The notes: generated by a model from the sequence alone, not told the origin. DNA of 64,000 bases from JAOABP01 sp964590395 (GCA_964590395.1 CAZPVT010000035.1:22026-86025); one strand, 5' to 3'. Numbered from the stretch's first letter, positions 53,028 to 62,271 are shown. Program-made: numbers and translations.

Positions 53028-54365
53028 ATGATAAAAAAGGTCCTCATTGCCAATCGGGGTGAAATCGCCCTGCGGGTCATCCGCGCCTGCCGGGATTTGG
53101 GAATAAAATCGGTTATTGCCTATTCTGAACCGGACCGGGATTCACTGCCGGTGGCACTGGCAGATGAGAGTATCTGTATCGGTCCAGCAAATGCCCAACT
53201 CTCCTATCTCAACGCCTCAAGAGTAATTTCGGCGGCGATGGTGAAAAACTGTGATGCCATCCACCCGGGCTATGGCTTTTTGAGCGAAAATGCCGACTTT
53301 GCAGAAGCAACGGGCGAATCCGGACTGGTCTTCATCGGACCCAAACCAGAGACCATCCGTCTCCTCGGTAACAAGGTGGCGGCGCGCGAGCGGATGAAAT
53401 CCACCGGAGTACCGGTTGTACCCGGCTCAGATGGCGCAGTCGACAACATCAAAGCGGCGGGAAAAATTGCCCGTGCGATCGGCTATCCCGTAATACTAAA
53501 AGCGGCTGCCGGTGGCGGAGGCAAAGGGATGCGGGTGATAAAAGATGAAACCGAACTGGAATCAGGCTGGAATTTGTGTCAGGCAGAGGCACAAAAATCA
53601 TTTGAAGATGGCCGGCTCTATCTCGAAAAGTTTATTCCTGAATCCCGACACATTGAAGTCCAGATTCTCGCTGACAGTTACGGCACCTGCATAACTCTCG
53701 GCGAACGGGACTGCTCAGCCCAGCGCCGGCACCAGAAACTGGTTGAGGAAAGTCCGGCACCGGGTATCACACCGGAGTTAAGACAAAAACTTGCAGGCTG
53801 GGCAAAATCCGCCGCGCTTGCTGCCGGATATGTCAATGCTGGCACTGTTGAGTTCATCTGTGACCAGTATAACAACTGCTACTTCTTAGAGATCAATGCC
53901 CGTCTGCAGGTTGAACACCCGGTTACCGAACTGGTCACCGGTATTGACATCGTTACCCAGCAGTTACAGATCGCCGCCGGAGAAAAACTAACCGTCAAAG
54001 AGCAACCAAACTGGCCCAGAGGACACGCAATTGAATGCCGGATCAACGCCGAGGACCCGGACAACGACTTTCAACCCTCACCCGGCTTGATAACTGATCT
54101 ATTTCTACCCGCTGGACCCGGTGTCCGCATTGATACCTATATCTACCCTGGTTACACGGTTCCACCCTATTACGACCCGTTGATTGCTAAATTCATCACC
54201 TGGGGGAGAAATCGGGAGGAAGCAATCCGCCGGATGGAACGGGTGCTTTACGAAACCACTATCACCGGCATTGTCACCAATCTGGAGTTTCACCGCCGAC
54301 TTCTCTCCAGCCCGCGCTTTCGCAAAGGCAATATCACCACCACACTACTGGACGATGTCTGGTAA
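53028..54365 (+). CDS. accC: Biotin carboxylase (acetyl-CoA/propionyl-CoA carboxylase type)
   Basis: A 445-aa ATP-grasp enzyme that carboxylates biotin on its carrier protein. KVLIANRGEIALRVIRACRD, HPGYGFLSENADFAE, the Gly-rich AAAGGGGKGMRVI, EKFIPESRHIEVQIL, ERDCSAQRRHQKLVEESPAP and FLEINARLQVEHPVTELVTG are intact. Lacking a fused carrier or carboxyltransferase, it needs partner subunits not found in this window, so it could serve acetyl-CoA, propionyl-CoA or pyruvate carboxylase. Confidence 0.93.
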   Translation: MIKKVLIANRGEIALRVIRACRDLGIKSVIAYSEPDRDSLPVALADESICIGPANAQLSYLNASRVISAAMVKNCDAIHPGYGFLSENADFAEATGESGLVFIGPKPETIRLLGNKVAARERMKSTGVPVVPGSDGAVDNIKAAGKIARAIGYPVILKAAAGGGGKGMRVIKDETELESGWNLCQAEAQKSFEDGRLYLEKFIPESRHIEVQILADSYGTCITLGERDCSAQRRHQKLVEESPAPGITPELRQKLAGWAKSAALAAGYVNAGTVEFICDQYNNCYFLEINARLQVEHPVTELVTGIDIVTQQLQIAAGEKLTVKEQPNWPRGHAIECRINAEDPDNDFQPSPGLITDLFLPAGPGVRIDTYIYPGYTVPPYYDPLIAKFITWGRNREEAIRRMERVLYETTITGIVTNLEFHRRLLSSPRFRKGNITTTLLDDVW

Positions 54366-54424
54366 AATTACCGCCCGGCACCTGAATGTAATAAAACCTG
54401 ACTTACACGGCAAACAGACAAAAC

Positions 54425-55093
54425 TCAGCGGGTGATTAGCACCTTGGTTGTTTTTTCTCCTTTGATGAAATAAACTCCGGGTTTGATACCTCGCACATCA
54501 TTTAGACCGGGCTTGAGTTTCAGCACATTTCTGCCGGTGATGTCAAAAAGTTCTGGGGATTGGCTCTCATCTGGTAATTTTAACACCTGACAGACAACCG
54601 TAGCGACCGGCTCTTTGTTCTGCGTTATCTCCTTTTCCTCCACTCCGCTACCGTAAAACTCAATCACCCGCAGACCCGCACTACCATCTGCCACATAGGC
54701 ATAACTACCTGACACCGCAACATCCTGAGCATCGTCTGGCGTGTTACAGGCACCAAGTTTTACCGGTAAAGATGGATTTGCCACATCCCAGATCTCCAGC
54801 CCGGCAGGACCATCAGCAATATAAAGGAGATTGCTGTTATAGACAAGATCCCTGACAACACCCCGGGTCCTAATCTCCGATAGTTTTACTGGCTGGTTAG
54901 GGTTGGAGATGTTAAGAACATAGACACCACCACCTGAGCCCATAAACGCAAGACCTCTCTGGACATCAAGCGCCACCGCATAACTTGGACCAAAGGGCCA
55001 GGTGCCGACCTCCCGGCAGTTTAATGAGTCCTGTGCCAGGACAGGTCCGCAAACCAGACACACTACTACAGTTAGCACCAATTTGATCTTCAT
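54425..55093 (-). CDS. Short LVIVD-repeat secreted protein with sorting domain
   Basis: A 222-aa protein with AGGAGG before the ATG and signal peptide MKIKLVLTVVVCLVCGPVLA. It begins like the protein at 11.1-12.95 kb (DSLNCREVGTWPFGPSYAVA), carries about three LVIVD units (for example GLEIWDVANPSLPVKLG and YAYVADGSAGLRVIEFYGSG) and ends NDVRGIKPGVYFIKG...KVLITR. It therefore matches both ends of the larger paralogue without its central repeat array. Exported by the same type IX-like route; ligand unknown. Confidence 0.85.
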   Translation of the reverse strand: MKIKLVLTVVVCLVCGPVLAQDSLNCREVGTWPFGPSYAVALDVQRGLAFMGSGGGVYVLNISNPNQPVKLSEIRTRGVVRDLVYNSNLLYIADGPAGLEIWDVANPSLPVKLGACNTPDDAQDVAVSGSYAYVADGSAGLRVIEFYGSGVEEKEITQNKEPVATVVCQVLKLPDESQSPELFDITGRNVLKLKPGLNDVRGIKPGVYFIKGEKTTKVLITR

Positions 55094-55261
55094 AAAACCT
55101 CCTGGTTAAGTTTGTGATAAATATTACTCCAATTTTTTTCTTTAAGCCAACAGGGAATAGATTTTAGCCGACTGGCATCCGCGACAGAAAAAGCCATTGC
55201 GTTGCCACCTCCTGTCATTGCCCGCTTCTCCTTTCTGTCATTGCGCGGTCCTCCTCATTTC

Positions 55262-55361
55262 TGTCATTGCGAGGCACGCAGTGCCGTGGCAATCTCAAAG
55301 CGGATTAAACAGGGTTACCCGCACAGAGATTGCTTATTGCTTCGCTACTGCTCGCAATGAC
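55262..55361. repeat. Dispersed palindromic repeat, copy 4, with flanking fragments
   Basis: TGTCATTGCGAGGCACGCAG at the left, GTGGCAATCTC, then AGAGATTGC and CTCGCAATGAC at the right. Partial TGTCATTGC fragments lie at about 55213-55250, and a GTGGCAATCT fragment near 55427. Confidence 0.8.
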
Positions 55362-55801
55362 CGGGGAAGGGAGACGGTTCGGAATGACGAGTTGAAGGGA
55401 AGTCAGTGTATTCTGCGGAAGACAGGTGGCAATCTACAACTTTGGATTAACAGGTGTTTTTAACTTAAGGGTTAAATTTCGGTAACTGTTTGAAAAATAG
55501 CGTGTTATCTTCAAGCATGGCTCTTGGATCCTGCCCCCCTGGGCAGTATCGGGGAGGGCATTGGTAATCATAAACGATATGATTCTAATTAGCACACAAA
55601 TAACGGTTTGAAAGGCGGTGGCCAATATGGCTATGACCTGGGCTTGAGGCAAGGTAACTGTTGGACTATGCTCGTCGGTGCTGTTAAAAGTGGTAAGTTG
55701 GGTATGGAATAGGATTATCGGTTTGGTTTGAATAACGGCTCTCTGTTTGCTAACCATACCGATAACCGTTATCCCGCCGGAAATCGTTTTTACTGCTCTG
55801 C

Positions 55802-55829
55802 TTGCTTTTATCCGGATTAGCGGTATGAT
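55802..55829 (+). promoter_or_regulatory. Putative promoter of the serpin gene (leaderless)
   Basis: TTGCTT (55802-55807), 16 bp, TATGAT (55824-55829). The ATG at 55839 is 9 nt downstream and has no Shine-Dalgarno sequence. Confidence 0.5.
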
Positions 55830-55838
55830 TAAATTACT

Positions 55839-57032
55839 ATGAGTATTTTTATCATCATCAGTTTAATCGGTTCACCACTGCGCGGTTCAGAGGCAAAAAA
55901 CCAGCCTATAAATTTAGCACCCATCATCAACCAGTTTGGCTTTGAACTGTGCCGTGAACTGTTTACCACCCAGAAGGACAAAAACCTGCTTGTCTCCCCG
56001 TTCTCCATTGCCATCGCGCTGACGATGACCACAAATGGTGCAAATGGTGCAACCAGAAAGGCGATGGCTGACTGCCTCGGTTTTGAAGAGGCGAATCTGA
56101 CATCTATCAACCATCAGGCACAGGCCCTGACACAGGAACTTATCCAGCGCGACCCGCAGTTGGAGATGAAAATCGCCAATTCACTCTGGGCAAGGAAAGG
56201 GGTAGAGATTAGGCGAGACTTTATCCAGCGCCTGCATCAGTTTTACGATGCGGATGTTACTGTCCTGGACTTCAACGCACCGGACGCGGTGACAAAGATC
56301 AATAACTGGGTAAGCAAAAAAACCGGCAACCTGATTAAAGCGATTGTCAACCGGATCAATCCAGAGCATGCCCTGTTTGTCATTAACGCCATCTATTTCA
56401 AGGGAAAATGGCAGCACCAGTTTGACCCGAAACTGACCGCTGATGGTAAATTTCACCTACCGGACGGCACGACCCAAAAAGTCAAAATGATGGCTAACTC
56501 GGGCAAGTTCAACTATCTCGCAGGTGACGGCTTTGAAGCGGTAGAACTGCCTTATGGAAAGGGAAAAATGAGTATGTTTCTGTTTCTGCCGGCAGAAGGG
56601 ATAAAGTTAGAGGGTTTTCTCCAAAAATTCACCATGGACAACTGGCAGGCCTCTTATCTGCCATTATTTGAGTCCCGTCAGGGTAGTATCAAACTACCCC
56701 GTTTTCAGATTGAGTATGAACAGAGCCTAAAAGAGGTTTTGATAAGGATGGGTATGGGTATCGCCTTTGACCTGGAGCGTGCCGATTTTAGCGGTATGAG
56801 TAAAAAGGCTCAACTGGCGATCGGCGATGTCAAACACAAAAGTTTTATTGAGGTCCAGGAGGAAGGCACAGAAGCTGCGGCGGTAACCTCGGTGGAGATG
56901 GTGATGACCTCAATTCCTGTCCAGCAACCTCCATTTAATCTGGTGTTTGACCGGCCGTTTCTCTTCCTGATTCGTGACAACTCAACCGGCACCATTCTCT
57001 TTCTGGGTGTGGTTAACCAGCCCGCGGGTTAA
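55839..57032 (+). CDS. Serpin (serine protease inhibitor)
   Basis: A 397-aa protein. A short hydrophobic N-terminus (MSIFIIISLIGSPLRG) suggests export. The serpin fold is clear from NLLVSPFSIAIALTMTTNGA, the FVINAIYFKGKWQHQFDPKL strand, KLPRFQIEYEQSLKEVLIRM, FIEVQEEGTEAAAVTSVEMV and FNLVFDRPFLFLIRDNSTGT. The hinge EEGTEAAAVT is of the small-residue inhibitory type. Counting 17 residues from the first hinge Glu puts the P1-P1' bond near the Thr-Ser of VMTS, but this register is approximate. It probably protects the cell from host or community proteases. Confidence 0.94.
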   Translation: MSIFIIISLIGSPLRGSEAKNQPINLAPIINQFGFELCRELFTTQKDKNLLVSPFSIAIALTMTTNGANGATRKAMADCLGFEEANLTSINHQAQALTQELIQRDPQLEMKIANSLWARKGVEIRRDFIQRLHQFYDADVTVLDFNAPDAVTKINNWVSKKTGNLIKAIVNRINPEHALFVINAIYFKGKWQHQFDPKLTADGKFHLPDGTTQKVKMMANSGKFNYLAGDGFEAVELPYGKGKMSMFLFLPAEGIKLEGFLQKFTMDNWQASYLPLFESRQGSIKLPRFQIEYEQSLKEVLIRMGMGIAFDLERADFSGMSKKAQLAIGDVKHKSFIEVQEEGTEAAAVTSVEMVMTSIPVQQPPFNLVFDRPFLFLIRDNSTGTILFLGVVNQPAG

Positions 57033-57087
57033 AGGCGCATTACCTTCTACCGCGGGCAAAAATGTCATTGCGAGGAGTCCTCCTTTC

Positions 57088-57183
57088 TGTCATTGCGAGG
57101 CACGCAGTGCCGTGGCAATCTAAAAGCGCAAAAACCGGTCTACACGCACAGAGATTCTTTCGTCCTTCGGACTCGGAATGACA
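57088..57183. repeat. Dispersed palindromic repeat, copy 5
   Basis: TGTCATTGCGAGGCACGCAG and GTGGCAATCT on the left, AGAGATTC and CTCGGAATGACA on the right. A partial copy (TGTCATTGCGAGGAGTCC) starts at 57063 and another (GTCATTGCGACTGAGTCG) near 57191. Confidence 0.8.
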
Positions 57184-57272
57184 GTAGGGGTCGTCATTGC
57201 GACTGAGTCGAAGGCGAACGGAGCAATCTTTATGTAATAAGACCACCTGCAAAGAAATCCCTTCTGCCGAAG

Positions 57273-58058
57273 TTAAAGGTAGTATTCGGGTCGCCGATCC
57301 AATAGGATATCGTTACGACGGGTAACCGATTTATCAAGCGCCAGTGCCGGATTCATATCCGCCACTCTCAACTCCTCATTCTCCCTGCTTGCCCGGACAA
57401 TGACTTCGCCGTTGGGTGCAATTATCTGGCTCTGGCCGGTAAAGGTTAACGTCTGTGTGCCCAGACTTTCTGTGCCGATGCGATTTGCCAGAATCCAGAA
57501 AACCCGGTTTTCCTGGGAGCGGGTGATGGTCATTGTCTGGGCATAGTTTAAGATCAGATTTGCCGGATGGCAGATAATCTGGGCACCCCGTAACATCAGG
57601 GTGCGAGCACCTTCCGGAAAGAAGTAATCAAAGCATACCAGCATCCCGAGTTTAATCTCTCCTAACTGAAAAACCGGAAAACCCGCATCACCGGGATCAA
57701 ACAGATCCTTCTCATCGGTAAAAAGATGGACCTTACGATAGGTGTGGATTGAACCGTTAGCGGTAAAAAGCAGGGCAGAGTTAAAAACCCGGCTGTCTGA
57801 CTTTTCCGCGATACCTATGACTATATTAATATTTTTTTCTGAACAGAGATTAACTAACCTGAGACACACAGGACAGTCCGGCACCTTTAAGGCATATGAC
57901 GCCAGCTCCTCTCTTGAGGCAAAGAGATAACCGGTCAGGGCCAACTCGGGCAAAACAAGCAAATCCACATCCACCTTTTCCGCAACCCGAAGGATGTAAT
58001 TCAGATTCTCCTCAATCGCCCTGGGCTTGGGACAGAACTGAAAAAAACCTACCCGCAT
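57273..58058 (-). CDS. Carbon-nitrogen hydrolase (nitrilase superfamily)
   Basis: A 261-aa protein from the ATG at 58058 (MRVGFFQFCPKPRA), 10 bp after the tryptophanase-like gene. The catalytic triad is visible: Glu38 in VLPELALTGY, Lys109 in YRKVHLF and Cys142 in LVCFDYFFPE. It hydrolyses a non-peptide C-N bond (amide or carbamoyl group). The operon with an amino-acid lyase suggests a role in amino acid-derived amide metabolism; the substrate is unknown. Confidence 0.88.
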   Translation of the reverse strand: MRVGFFQFCPKPRAIEENLNYILRVAEKVDVDLLVLPELALTGYLFASREELASYALKVPDCPVCLRLVNLCSEKNINIVIGIAEKSDSRVFNSALLFTANGSIHTYRKVHLFTDEKDLFDPGDAGFPVFQLGEIKLGMLVCFDYFFPEGARTLMLRGAQIICHPANLILNYAQTMTITRSQENRVFWILANRIGTESLGTQTLTFTGQSQIIAPNGEVIVRASRENEELRVADMNPALALDKSVTRRNDILLDRRPEYYL

Positions 58059-58068
58059 CGACCCAACC

Positions 58069-59748
58069 TCATCCTTCAACAAACCCAAACCGGCTCTTAA
58101 AATGTCGCAGGGTCAGATCCTTACCGTAAATCACCTCTACCGCAGGTATCAAATCACGATGCTGGTAAAGCAGTTTGATCACCTCAGCGCAGGCAAACAG
58201 GTCCTGATCCTCATAGGTGAGCCTGGGCACCGCTGCCCGGACATAGTTATTACGCGGGGGAGATTGACCCTCCATTTCAAAGGCGTAAACACCCAGTTCA
58301 CACAGCCGGTGACCGGCAATCAGAACCAGGGCAACAAGCGCTATTCCTTTATAATCACTATCCTTGCACGGAACGCCCTGGAAAAATCGGTCAATATCCA
58401 GGTAAACCGCATGACCACCTGCCGGGAGAACAATCGGAATTCCTGCCTTAACAAGATAGTCGGCAAAACGATGAACCTGGTTGATTCTGGCATCAAGATA
58501 CTCCTGCCTTATAACCATCCTCAACCCTTCCGCGATCGCCTTCAGGTCCCTACCTGCAAGTCCACCGTAACTAGGATGGCCCTCGGTAAGAATCTGATAA
58601 TCGGTCATCCGGGCTAAAAGTTGCTGATAGACCGGATTGGAGGCAAAAAGCCCATCCTGCCGGACAATCAGTGCACCACCGATATTTGCCAGACCATCCT
58701 TTTTAAAACTGATGTGAAAACCATCTGGATACCCAAACATCTCCTGCACGATCTCGGAAACAGACCTTGCCGCATATCCTGGCTCGCGCTTTTGAATAAA
58801 CCAGGCATTCTCGGCAAAACGGCAGGCATCAAGGAAAAACGGTATCCCCTTCTCCCGCGTTATCTGATGCACCGCCCGAATATTCGCCATCGCCACCGGC
58901 TGACCACCTCCGGTGTTATTGGTTACCGTCAGGTAAACAAGCGGAATCCGCTCCGGAATCCTATCTAACAGTTCAACCAGTTCAGTCAGGTTGATATTAC
59001 CCCGGAAGGGATAACCGGTATCATTACGCCGATGCTCCTCACAGTTAAGATTTAACGGAACAATACCGGCATCGGCAATGTTTGCCTCGGTGGTATCAAA
59101 ATGGCCATTGCTCGGAATCAGATAAACCGGCTCCTTTTTGCCCCGGCGCCGAAACCGCTCAATCTCATACCGGATCCGGGCAAAAATCCAGGTATCAGCA
59201 CCAATCTCATCAATTGCCTTTGCTAAAGGTGGTAGTCCTCTCCTCTCAAGTTGCTGACTCAAGTTGAAAAACAGACAGTGCTCTGCTGCCCGCCCCTGAT
59301 GAAATATAAAAAGGGTCTGAACCGAGGAGTTTAAATCCTGCTGCCAACTTTCACCAAAGGTGCTACCGATCACCTCATTCAGTTCGTAATACCCTTCATT
59401 TGAACCGTAAGCCTCATCACCTAAAAGTAGTTGCGACCACTGCTCCATCGTCATCGTAGTCGTCCCCGAATCAGAAAGCAGGTCACAGCCGGGCAAAAGA
59501 TGGGCAGGATAGAAAAACGGATTTAAGCCGATCCTCTCCACCAGCTCTGTCCGGGCAGCAACAGAATGGAGTGGACACCCAGCGGTGTTGTAAAGTCTCC
59601 CCGCGGTATCGCAGTTATGGCCTGTATGGGCGCGAAACCGCACCACCGCATTACGGTACGCCCGGGGTGAATAATACCTGCCCGCAACTACCGGCTGCTG
59701 AAGCAGTTCTTCAAACTTACGGATAAAAAATTTAAGACTCCGGCTCAT
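58069..59748 (-). CDS. Tryptophanase-family beta-eliminating lyase
   Basis: A 559-aa PLP-dependent enzyme. The family landmarks are LLSDSGTTTMTMEQWSQLLL, GDEAYGSNEGYYELNEVI, LTVTNNTGGGQPVAMANIRA, FLDACRFAENAWFI and HISFKKDGLANIGG, whose second Lys (350) aligns with the PLP-binding Lys of TnaA. It would cleave tryptophan (indole, pyruvate, ammonia) or tyrosine. It is longer than TnaA (~470 aa) at the N-terminus and in the middle, so the substrate may differ. No tryptophan permease or TnaC-like leader is visible. Confidence 0.85.
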   Translation of the reverse strand: MSRSLKFFIRKFEELLQQPVVAGRYYSPRAYRNAVVRFRAHTGHNCDTAGRLYNTAGCPLHSVAARTELVERIGLNPFFYPAHLLPGCDLLSDSGTTTMTMEQWSQLLLGDEAYGSNEGYYELNEVIGSTFGESWQQDLNSSVQTLFIFHQGRAAEHCLFFNLSQQLERRGLPPLAKAIDEIGADTWIFARIRYEIERFRRRGKKEPVYLIPSNGHFDTTEANIADAGIVPLNLNCEEHRRNDTGYPFRGNINLTELVELLDRIPERIPLVYLTVTNNTGGGQPVAMANIRAVHQITREKGIPFFLDACRFAENAWFIQKREPGYAARSVSEIVQEMFGYPDGFHISFKKDGLANIGGALIVRQDGLFASNPVYQQLLARMTDYQILTEGHPSYGGLAGRDLKAIAEGLRMVIRQEYLDARINQVHRFADYLVKAGIPIVLPAGGHAVYLDIDRFFQGVPCKDSDYKGIALVALVLIAGHRLCELGVYAFEMEGQSPPRNNYVRAAVPRLTYEDQDLFACAEVIKLLYQHRDLIPAVEVIYGKDLTLRHFKSRFGFVEG

Positions 59749-59861
59749 AACCCTGTTGACAGTAGTGACTCCTGTAACGAGCCGGCCTGACCTCTGCGCT
59801 CACAGAGATAAAAATTAACCGAACCGGTACCAAAGTCAAGTTAACAGAGAGCCGGTCGTGA

Positions 59862-62195
59862 CTATCTGGTAATAATTACCTTCTGGGCCGTTACGCGCCT
59901 CTGGTTTCTAATTTCGGTCAAAAAGTAAACTCCAGGTGCCAGATTACGCAGGTCATTAACACCCGGCTTCAGGTTAACAACCTGGCGTCCGGTGCAGTCC
60001 AGAAGGGTAAATCCGGCATCGGAATGGTAAACCAGTGGTATAATCAGATGGTTACGGACAATCGTCGGGATTAGCTTGTGCCTGCCAGTTGCCCCCTGCT
60101 GTTCGGTAATGCCAACTACCGTTGAGTCCCGGATAACCGCAACTGCCCCATTTAACGGTGCGGCAACATACATCCGCCGGTTTGGCGGACTGAAGGCAAA
60201 CCGGCTTGGTCCACCGTAAACGGTAACCTCGCCCACAATCCGGTTCGTCTGGCAGTCAATAATCTGCACACAATCCTGATGATCGAAGGCAAGGTACAGT
60301 TTACTGGCAATCGAGTCCAGCATCATATCAACCACCCAACCACGAATCAGTATGGTATCGGTAATAGCCATCTCCACTGGATCAATTACAAACAGGGTAT
60401 CAGCGTAGGTTGCACAGTAAAGGCGGTTGTTAACCGGGTTATAAACCATTCTCCTCGGATACTGGGAAATGAAAAAAACATCCTGAACCCGGTGGGTTGC
60501 GCAGTCAATTAATACCAGCAGTTCGCTGTATTGAACAATACAGGCCAGCAGGTTTTCCCGGCGCAGATAACAGACCTGCTCTGGTGCGCCACCAAGCCCG
60601 ATCTCGTCAACCACCCGGTGATTAGCCACATCGTAGATAATCAACGGCCGGTAATCATAACCCGCGGTGAAATAGAGCAGATGGTGCTCTGGAACATAAC
60701 CGAGAACCACCGGATTTTCATCGGTAATAATCTCACCTGTAATGGTATCCCTGGCACAATCGAGGACCGCAATATAATCATCATCAAGGCGATGAACTGC
60801 ACAGTAGATCTCATCCATATCTGGAGCATAAACCGCACTGCGGGGAAAACGGCCCAGACGGATAATGGTGCGCACCGTCTCCCGGGCACAGTCAATTACC
60901 GCGATCGCACTATCATTCCGGGGAATTACATAAGCGCGGCTAACCCCTGCCGAATAAATAATTGCGGCAGGATTGAAGGGCAGTTGAAATCCGGGACGAA
61001 TACGATTGTTTGCACATTCCACTGGATAAACCATTCTCTGCCCGAGATCCGCACAGTAGAGCCGGTCGTTACCGCTAATATAGGTAATAAGCCCTGGGGT
61101 GAACCGTAAAACATCCACCCTGCCTCGCACCTGACTGGTTGGTGCATCGTAATAGGTTACCGTATTAGAACCGGCCTCTGCGGAGTAAATCAGATTTGCC
61201 CGGGGATTGTAGGCAGGACCCATTGGTGAACTGCCCGCAGCAGGAATTGTGCGCAGTAGTTGGTCACTTACCCCATCAATTACCGCGATACTGTCGCAAC
61301 CGGTCAAAGCCACATAAACCAAATTGTCAATTGAATCAAACACCAGCCCCCGCTGTTCGCTCCGGAGAATAAGCCACCGAATTAAACTGTCACCCGCACC
61401 ATCATAGATGCCAAACCAGTCCCCATCCCAGTCGGCAACATAAAATTTGTTATTTACCGTATTGAGGCAGATCAGATTCGGACTATAACCGGCAACTAGA
61501 TATCTGATCACCGTATCCTGTTCGCAGTCCACTACCGCCACATCCTCATCATACTCCTCCGCGATGTAAAGCCGATTGCTGAGATGGTTGTAAAGCATTC
61601 CGTAGGGTCCTCGGCCGGTATAGAAGGTCTTGATGACACTGTCGGTGGCACAGTCAATCACCGCTACATCTTCGTTATTCATTACACAGTAAACCTTATT
61701 GACCCTGGTGGCACAGGCGATGTTCCCGGCTCTGCTCGGCAGAACAACCCGGTTCAGTACCGTATCCACCCGGCAGTCAATTACCGAAACTAAGTTTTCA
61801 CCCACCGCATAGACCCGGTTGAGACTGGGATTGTAGCAGACATCTTCAGTGAAATGGGACAGACTCAATACCCGGGCAACACGGTTAGCAGCCGCATCAA
61901 TAACTGCCAGCGCCGACCCGGCAACATAAATCTTGTTCTCCTGCGGATTATAACAGAAACCACGCGGAGAACCGGGCAGATCCAGCCGGGCGATCTTTCG
62001 TTGAGTAACACCATCCAGTACCAGGACCGCACGATCCTCACCAAAGATAAACACGGTGTTGTTATTCGGGTTGTAAAAGATCCTTGACGGTGAATTCGGA
62101 CCACCTAATGAATCCGGCAGATAGATGGTGGTTTCCAGCCACTGGGCTGAAAGCCGCAGGCTAAAAAAGAGCACAAATAACAGCCACTGTCTCAT
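59862..62195 (-). CDS. Large secreted YVTN beta-propeller protein with sorting domain
   Basis: A 777-aa protein with AAGGAGG before the ATG and signal peptide MRQWLLFVLFFSLRLSAQW. It has about fifteen YVTN/YncE-like repeats (for example NPQENKIYVAGSALAVID, NHLSNRLYIAEEYDEDVAVV and NPVNNRLYCATYADTLFVID), enough for two seven-bladed propellers. The C-terminus NDLRNLAPGVYFLTEI...KVIITR is the sorting module. It should be surface exposed. No enzymatic motif is seen. Related to the 13.0-14.4 kb protein. Confidence 0.86.
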   Translation of the reverse strand: MRQWLLFVLFFSLRLSAQWLETTIYLPDSLGGPNSPSRIFYNPNNNTVFIFGEDRAVLVLDGVTQRKIARLDLPGSPRGFCYNPQENKIYVAGSALAVIDAAANRVARVLSLSHFTEDVCYNPSLNRVYAVGENLVSVIDCRVDTVLNRVVLPSRAGNIACATRVNKVYCVMNNEDVAVIDCATDSVIKTFYTGRGPYGMLYNHLSNRLYIAEEYDEDVAVVDCEQDTVIRYLVAGYSPNLICLNTVNNKFYVADWDGDWFGIYDGAGDSLIRWLILRSEQRGLVFDSIDNLVYVALTGCDSIAVIDGVSDQLLRTIPAAGSSPMGPAYNPRANLIYSAEAGSNTVTYYDAPTSQVRGRVDVLRFTPGLITYISGNDRLYCADLGQRMVYPVECANNRIRPGFQLPFNPAAIIYSAGVSRAYVIPRNDSAIAVIDCARETVRTIIRLGRFPRSAVYAPDMDEIYCAVHRLDDDYIAVLDCARDTITGEIITDENPVVLGYVPEHHLLYFTAGYDYRPLIIYDVANHRVVDEIGLGGAPEQVCYLRRENLLACIVQYSELLVLIDCATHRVQDVFFISQYPRRMVYNPVNNRLYCATYADTLFVIDPVEMAITDTILIRGWVVDMMLDSIASKLYLAFDHQDCVQIIDCQTNRIVGEVTVYGGPSRFAFSPPNRRMYVAAPLNGAVAVIRDSTVVGITEQQGATGRHKLIPTIVRNHLIIPLVYHSDAGFTLLDCTGRQVVNLKPGVNDLRNLAPGVYFLTEIRNQRRVTAQKVIITR

Positions 62196-62214
62196 CGCAC
62201 CTCCTTAGTAATTA

Positions 62215-62243
62215 ATTCTAACCAGATTCCGATCATCTGTCAA
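62215..62243 (-). promoter_or_regulatory. Promoter of the large propeller gene
   Basis: TTGACA (62243-62238), 17 bp, TAGAAT (62220-62215), then AAGGAGG before the ATG at 62195. Confidence 0.75.
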
Positions 62244-62271
62244 TACCCGATACCGGAACTCCCCCCAGTGG

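Larger units (their letters stand above)
55094..55838. other. Long intergenic region with repeats and a possible decayed fragment
   Basis: 745 bp between divergent genes. 55212-55440 is a cluster of palindromic-repeat copies and fragments. 55580-55790 (plus) has a broken frame with Gly/Asn-rich translation (NGLKGGGQYGYDLGLRQG and, after a stop, FGLNNGSLFANHTD), which could be a decayed gene piece. The last 40 bp hold the serpin promoter. No intact gene is supported. Confidence 0.5.

Noticed and set aside
55434..55757. Minus-strand frame of 107 aa in the gap before the serpin gene
   Set aside because: Low-complexity translation without a ribosome site, partly inside repeat fragments and opposite to a possible decayed fragment.
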